Assembly (NCBI RefSeq): GCF_039634785.1
Contig: NZ_JBBIAB010000004.1
Coordinates: 124,001 to 188,000 of the forward strand
Source: Tistrella mobilis
GTDB lineage: Bacteria; Pseudomonadota; Alphaproteobacteria; Tistrellales; Tistrellaceae
Direction: 5' to 3'
DNA length: 64,000 nt
In this document: in pieces, positions 60,382 to 64,000 of the stretch
Numbering within the stretch: position 1 is the first letter of the stretch
How the letters are laid out: the number at the start of each line of letters is the position of its first letter
The notes under the pieces: model-generated
Told to the model about the DNA's origin: nothing
The model's input: the letters and a program-made list of their open reading frames with translations, nothing else
Databases searched by the model: none
Made by a program: the position numbers and the translations under genes

Positions 60382-60405
60382 AGTAGGTAGATCGGTCTAC
60401 CTACT
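60382..60405. promoter_or_regulatory. TetR-type operator palindrome
   Basis: AGTAGGTAGA and TCTACCTACT are perfect 10-base arms around TCGG, 18 bases before the TetR gene. TetR dimers bind this kind of site, so autoregulation of the regulator-exporter pair is likely. Confidence 0.7.
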
Positions 60406-60422
60406 CATAGAGGCTGAGGCCT

Positions 60423-61094
60423 ATGTCCCCTGCCACCCTGCCCCCTGCCGCCACACCCCCTGCCGCCACGGATGACGAGACCGGCCGCCCCGCCGATGGC
60501 GCCCTTCCCGCGCGTGACCGCCTGCTGCGGGCGGCGGCGGCGCTGTTTTATGACCATGGGATCGCCGGCACCGGCATCGATGCCATCGTGGCCCGGGCGG
60601 GGGTGGCGAAGAAGAGCCTTTACAACAACTTCGCCTCCAAGGCCGATCTGGTGAACCAGTATCTGGAGGCGCGCCATGGCGAATGGCTGGGGCTTTACGC
60701 CCGGCGGGCCGCGGTGGCGGAAACGCCGCTGGATCGGGTGCTTGCGGTTTTCGATGCCTATCGCGACCACGCCGAATTCGCCTATGAGCACGGTTTTCGC
60801 GGCTGTGGCCTGCTGAATGCCGCAGCCGAGCTTGCCGCCGGCGATATCGGCCGCCAGGCGGTGCGGCGGCACAAGGAAGAGGTCGAGGCCCTGCTGGCCA
60901 CCCCGCTGGTCGGGCTGGCCGGCGGCGACGGCGCGCGGGCGGCGCGGCTGGCGAAGCGGCTGGCCTTTCTGCTGGAAGGCGCCATGGCCCGCGCCGGGCT
61001 GGAGGGGCAAAGCACGCTGATGATCGAGGCCCGCAGCATGGCGGAAGAGATGGTGAGGGATATGATGGCCGATGGCGGGGCGGATCTGAAGTGA
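60423..61094 (+). CDS. TetR family transcriptional regulator
   Basis: A 223-residue protein. After a Pro/Ala-rich ~28-residue start comes the TetR helix-turn-helix (RDRLLRAAAALFYDHGIAGTGIDAIVARAGVAKKSLYNNFASKADLVNQYL), then a helical ligand-binding domain. It overlaps the EamA gene by 4 bases (GTGA), so it probably regulates that exporter. Confidence 0.9.
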   Translation: MSPATLPPAATPPAATDDETGRPADGALPARDRLLRAAAALFYDHGIAGTGIDAIVARAGVAKKSLYNNFASKADLVNQYLEARHGEWLGLYARRAAVAETPLDRVLAVFDAYRDHAEFAYEHGFRGCGLLNAAAELAAGDIGRQAVRRHKEEVEALLATPLVGLAGGDGARAARLAKRLAFLLEGAMARAGLEGQSTLMIEARSMAEEMVRDMMADGGADLK

Positions 61095-62065
61095 ATAACA
61101 CATCACGCGACCACGGGTTGGGCGTTCTGGCGGTGCTGTTTGCCGCCCTCGTCTGGGGCACCACCGGCACGGCCGCAACCTTCGCGCCCGAGGTCGGCGC
61201 CGCCGCGATCGGGGCCGCGGCCATGGGGCTGGGCGGGCTGCTTCAGGCCCTGCGCGCCGGGCGCGGCATCCTGCGCGCCCGGCACGATCTTGCCCGCAAC
61301 CGGGTGCTGCTGATCCTGGGCGGGGTGGCGGTCGCGGTCTATCCGCTCGCCTTCTATGCCTCCATGCGGCTGGCCGGCGTCACCATCGGCACGGTGGTCA
61401 CCATCGGCTCCGCCCCGCTGCTCTCGGCGCTGATCGAACGGATCTTCGACCGCACCCGCCTGTCGCCCCGCTGGCTGGCCGGGGCGCTGACCGGTGTCGC
61501 CGGCATCCTGCTGCTCTGCCTTGCGGAAGGCGGCACCGAGGTCGGGGTGACGGAGGTGGGGGCCTCTGACACCGGTGATGCCGTGATCGCCGGCATCGGC
61601 CTGGGGCTGATCGGCGGTTTCACCTATGCGCTCTATTCCTGGACGGCGCGCGGGCTGATGCTGCGCGGCCTCCGCTCGTCGGTCGCCATGGGCGCCACCT
61701 TCGGCATCGGCGGGCTGCTGCTGATGCCGGTGCTGGCGATGACCGGCGCGCCCTTCCTCACATCCTGGGGCAATGCCGCGGTCGGGATCTATATGGCGCT
61801 GGTGCCGATGTTCCTGGGCTATGTCTGCTTCGGCCTGGGCCTGGCGCGGATCCCCGCCAGCCTGGCGACCACCATCTCGCTGATCGAACCGGTGGTCGCC
61901 GCCATTCTGGCGATCCTGGTGGTGGGCGAAAGGCTGCCGCCGGCCGGCTGGGCGGGTGTCGGGCTGGTGATCGCGTGCCTCGCCATCGTCACCCTGCCCA
62001 CCCGGCGGCGGCCGGTCAGACCAGCAGCGCCGGCAGCCACATCGTCAGGGCCAGAGCTGCGGTAA
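61091..62065 (+). CDS. EamA/DMT family transporter
   Basis: 324 residues from a GTG at 61091, with ten predicted membrane helices in two EamA halves (VLAVLFAALVWGTTGTAATFAPE at the start, GLGLARIPASLATTISLIEPVVAAILAILVVGERL near the end). Members export metabolites or drugs. Its 3' end overlaps the convergent DUF3325 gene by about 50 bases. Confidence 0.9.
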   Translation: MNNTSRDHGLGVLAVLFAALVWGTTGTAATFAPEVGAAAIGAAAMGLGGLLQALRAGRGILRARHDLARNRVLLILGGVAVAVYPLAFYASMRLAGVTIGTVVTIGSAPLLSALIERIFDRTRLSPRWLAGALTGVAGILLLCLAEGGTEVGVTEVGASDTGDAVIAGIGLGLIGGFTYALYSWTARGLMLRGLRSSVAMGATFGIGGLLLMPVLAMTGAPFLTSWGNAAVGIYMALVPMFLGYVCFGLGLARIPASLATTISLIEPVVAAILAILVVGERLPPAGWAGVGLVIACLAIVTLPTRRRPVRPAAPAATSSGPELR

Positions 62066-62357
62066 GCGCCGGCAGCCGGCGCGGCGCATAGGCAAGCCCC
62101 AGTACCAGCCCGCCACCGGCCAGGCCCAGCACGCCCCAAAGTGCCGCCAGCCCGATCGACCAGCCCCAGCCCGCCACCGAGGCGGCGCCGGCAAGGCCCA
62201 GCAGCGCCCAGCCGGCCAGCGTCGCCAGCCGGCGGCGCCGCATCGAGGGCCTGCCGCCCAGCACCTGGTCGTGATGGCGGTCCATGGCGAGCGCCAGCCC
62301 CAGGAAGCCCGCCCAGGCCAGCACGCAGGCGGGCCAGGTGAACGCAGCCGCCGTCAT
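62016..62357 (-). CDS. DUF3325 family membrane protein
   Basis: 113 residues from the ATG at 62357. Three to four membrane helices. The pattern WAGFLGLALAMDRHHDQVLG, then RRRRLATLAGWALLGLAGAAS, then the C-terminal ALTMWLPALL fits the DUF3325 family, which in my recollection accompanies PepSY and siderophore-receptor genes. It overlaps the upstream PepSY gene by 4 bases (ATGC/ATGA-type junction). Confidence 0.7.
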   Translation of the reverse strand: MTAAAFTWPACVLAWAGFLGLALAMDRHHDQVLGGRPSMRRRRLATLAGWALLGLAGAASVAGWGWSIGLAALWGVLGLAGGGLVLGLAYAPRRLPALTAALALTMWLPALLV

Positions 62358-63916
62358 GCCCGCTCTCCCGTCGCCAGGGCCGCGCGGCGGCGTGGGCCGG
62401 GTTTGCTGGCGGGCCTGCCGGCGGGTGCCGGCCGCGACAGCCGACGCGCGGCCTGGGCAAGCCCCGCCGCGGTCGCCAGTGCCACCAGCGCGAAGCCGAT
62501 CACCCGCGCATCCCCGGCCAGAAGACCGGCCAGCCCGGTCAGCGGCAGAACCGCCAGCAGCAGGGCCGCCACGCCCAGCTGTTCCACCCAGCCGCGGCGG
62601 ACGGGGCGCGCCAGAGCGTGAAGCGCGGTCGCCGCCCAGACCAGGAAGAAGATCCGGATTTCCCAATCCGCCCGCCCGGCCAGACCTGCCGGCAACAGCC
62701 GGTTGGCCCAGAAATAGCCGGCGGTGGCCAGGCAAAGCCCGGCGATACCCGCCACATTCAGCCGCTCGACGATCCGAAAGCCGATCGAGGGGCCGCCATT
62801 GCGGGCATGCTGTGCGGCGCGCTTCACCACCCAGAGCACCAGTCCCGAGGCGACCATGATCGTGCCGGCAACCCCCGCCACGAAGAACAGCCAGCGCAAC
62901 CAGGGCTCGGCAAAGCGGGCGCGGTGCAGCACGTTGATCACGGTGTTGATCTCGGCCACCGTGCTCATCCCCGCCGCCCCGTCCACCGCCCGGATCACCC
63001 GGCCGTCGGCGGCATCCAGGATCAGCCGGTCGCCGGTACGGCCTGCCGTCGGCAGGCTGGCGGCGTGCAGCGGCCGCAACTCGATCTCTGCCCCCGGCCG
63101 GCCGGGCCGGGTGACGGCGACACTGCCGACCGGCCCGCCCCAGCGGGCCTCGGCAGCAGCGATCAACGGCGCCAGCGGCACAACCGGCAGGGCGGGCGAC
63201 GCCGGGGCCACAGCCTGCGGCCGCGCCCCGCCCCGCTCGCCGCCACCGCGCGGCCCGTCGAACAGAAAGGGCATCAGCGTGCCGGCCAGCAGCACCAGGC
63301 CGCTATAGGTGATCATCACATGAAAGGGCAGCGCCAGAACCGCCGTGGCGTTATGGGCATCCAGCCACGACCGCTGCCCGGCCTTGTCGGGGCGGAAGGT
63401 GAAGATGTCCTTGAAGATCCGGCGATGGGTGATGATGCCGCTGATGATCGCCACGAACATGAACATGGTGGCGACGCCCACGATCCAGCGCGCGGTATCG
63501 CGCGGCATGCCGTACAGCTCGAAATGGAAGCGGTAGAGGAAATTCCCGCCCGCCGTCTCCCGCGGGTGCAGCTCGGCGCCGGTGGCGGGGTCGAGTTCGG
63601 CACGGCGGAAGCCGGCCCGCCCCTCGGGCGCGCCCTCGGGCCGCCAGGCGACCCCCAGCACGGGGGAGCGTTCATCGGGCAATGACAGCATCCAGGTCTC
63701 GGCGCCCTGCGCGTTGGCGCGCAGCCAGTCGAGCCCCCGGTCGGCCGCCCCGGCCTCGGCCCGAAGCCCGTGCAGCTCGGGCTGCATCCAGTGGGTGACC
63801 TCGTCGCGGAAGAAGGAGATGGTGCCGGTCAGGAAGATGGCGAAAAGCAGCCAGCCCGTCAGCAGCCCGGCCCATTCATGCAGCCACGCCATGGACTGTC
63901 GGAACCCGGCCCTCAT
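62354..63916 (-). CDS. PepSY-associated transmembrane protein (PiuB/FpvG-like, iron-related)
   Basis: 520 residues with five to six membrane helices. It starts MRAGFRQSMAWLHEWAGLLTGWLLFAIFLTGTISFFRDEVTHW, the standard opening of PepSY-TM proteins. Large periplasmic domains lie between helices. Homologues such as Pseudomonas FpvG help reduce and release iron from siderophores in the periplasm. It is coupled to DUF3325 downstream and to a DUF3649-like gene upstream. The matching receptor must lie beyond the window. Confidence 0.85.
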   Translation of the reverse strand: MRAGFRQSMAWLHEWAGLLTGWLLFAIFLTGTISFFRDEVTHWMQPELHGLRAEAGAADRGLDWLRANAQGAETWMLSLPDERSPVLGVAWRPEGAPEGRAGFRRAELDPATGAELHPRETAGGNFLYRFHFELYGMPRDTARWIVGVATMFMFVAIISGIITHRRIFKDIFTFRPDKAGQRSWLDAHNATAVLALPFHVMITYSGLVLLAGTLMPFLFDGPRGGGERGGARPQAVAPASPALPVVPLAPLIAAAEARWGGPVGSVAVTRPGRPGAEIELRPLHAASLPTAGRTGDRLILDAADGRVIRAVDGAAGMSTVAEINTVINVLHRARFAEPWLRWLFFVAGVAGTIMVASGLVLWVVKRAAQHARNGGPSIGFRIVERLNVAGIAGLCLATAGYFWANRLLPAGLAGRADWEIRIFFLVWAATALHALARPVRRGWVEQLGVAALLLAVLPLTGLAGLLAGDARVIGFALVALATAAGLAQAARRLSRPAPAGRPASKPGPRRRAALATGERA

Positions 63917-64000
63917 GGCAGCCTCCAGGCCAGAAGCAATGCCACGGCAAACGGGCAGAGCCAGACCCAGGCCCGGGCGGCACTCGCCGCCGCGAACACC
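63913..64000 (-). CDS. C-terminal fragment of a DUF3649-like membrane protein (5' end outside window)
   Basis: An open frame enters from the right edge and ends in a TGA that overlaps the PepSY start by 4 bases. About 28 residues are visible, with one membrane helix (AWVWLCPFAVALLLAWRLP). The position, upstream of PepSY and DUF3325, fits DUF3649. Too short for certainty. Confidence 0.5.
   Translation of the reverse strand, partial: VFAAASAARAWVWLCPFAVALLLAWRLP

Overview
The window is a chromosome or megaplasmid segment of a very GC-rich Gram-negative bacterium. Several features point to an alphaproteobacterium: the exbB-exbD-exbD-tonB order, a complete hemin-uptake operon, a CC0125-like lipoprotein, a TAXI-type TRAP transporter, and Fur- and Zur-like sites. 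A Tistrella-like Rhodospirillales relative is my best guess, made from general resemblance only. I saw no rRNA, tRNA, insertion sequence or phage gene.

Layout. 1-3.5 kb: the last codons of a probable RTX-type protein, a small membrane protein, and a GH17-like/GT2 fusion glucan synthase behind a long structured leader. 3.6-6.9 kb: an energy-transduction operon (exbB, two exbD, tonB) under a Fur-like site. 7.0-11.1 kb: a lipoprotein, an outer-membrane barrel, a degenerate EAL-like protein and MscL. 11.4-19.2 kb: a cytochrome P450 and the hemin operon hmuR-hemP-hmuS-hmuT-hmuU-hmuV, with a second Fur-like site. 19.3-23.8 kb: an Lrp/AsnC regulator with a LysE exporter, a two-gene unit of unknown function, and a His-rich COG0523 GTPase with a WD40 partner. 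23.9-27.1 kb: a subtilisin-type autotransporter and a GNAT acetyltransferase. 27.3-32.4 kb: a DeoR regulator and a CUT1/Ugp-type ABC importer.

32.5-47.4 kb holds two tandem RTX-repeat proteins (about 936 and 3,917 residues). They share a colinear module of about 337 codons and near-identical C-termini, with large internal duplications and no type I exporter in view. 47.5-49.8 kb is a ZnuD-like zinc receptor with a clear Zur-box palindrome. 49.9-55.4 kb is a TAXI-TRAP transporter operon with AtuA-type genes and a divergent LysR regulator.

55.4-57.8 kb is the most distinctive locus: three paralogous peptides of 62-71 residues, each with a Gly-Asp-(Leu/Ile/Val) motif, read in the same direction into a radical SAM/SPASM protein. 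This looks like a peptide-modification (RiPP-like) cassette. It is followed by a CRISPR array with a type I-C-like repeat (31 repeats, 30 spacers) and no cas gene in the window. 60.4-64 kb: a TetR regulator with an EamA exporter, then a DUF3325/PepSY/DUF3649-type iron-associated membrane cluster running off the end.

Themes. Metal acquisition recurs: TonB/ExbBD energises the hemin and zinc receptors, and the COG0523 GTPase probably handles metal inside the cell. Large secreted or surface proteins are the second theme, and nutrient import with local regulators the third.
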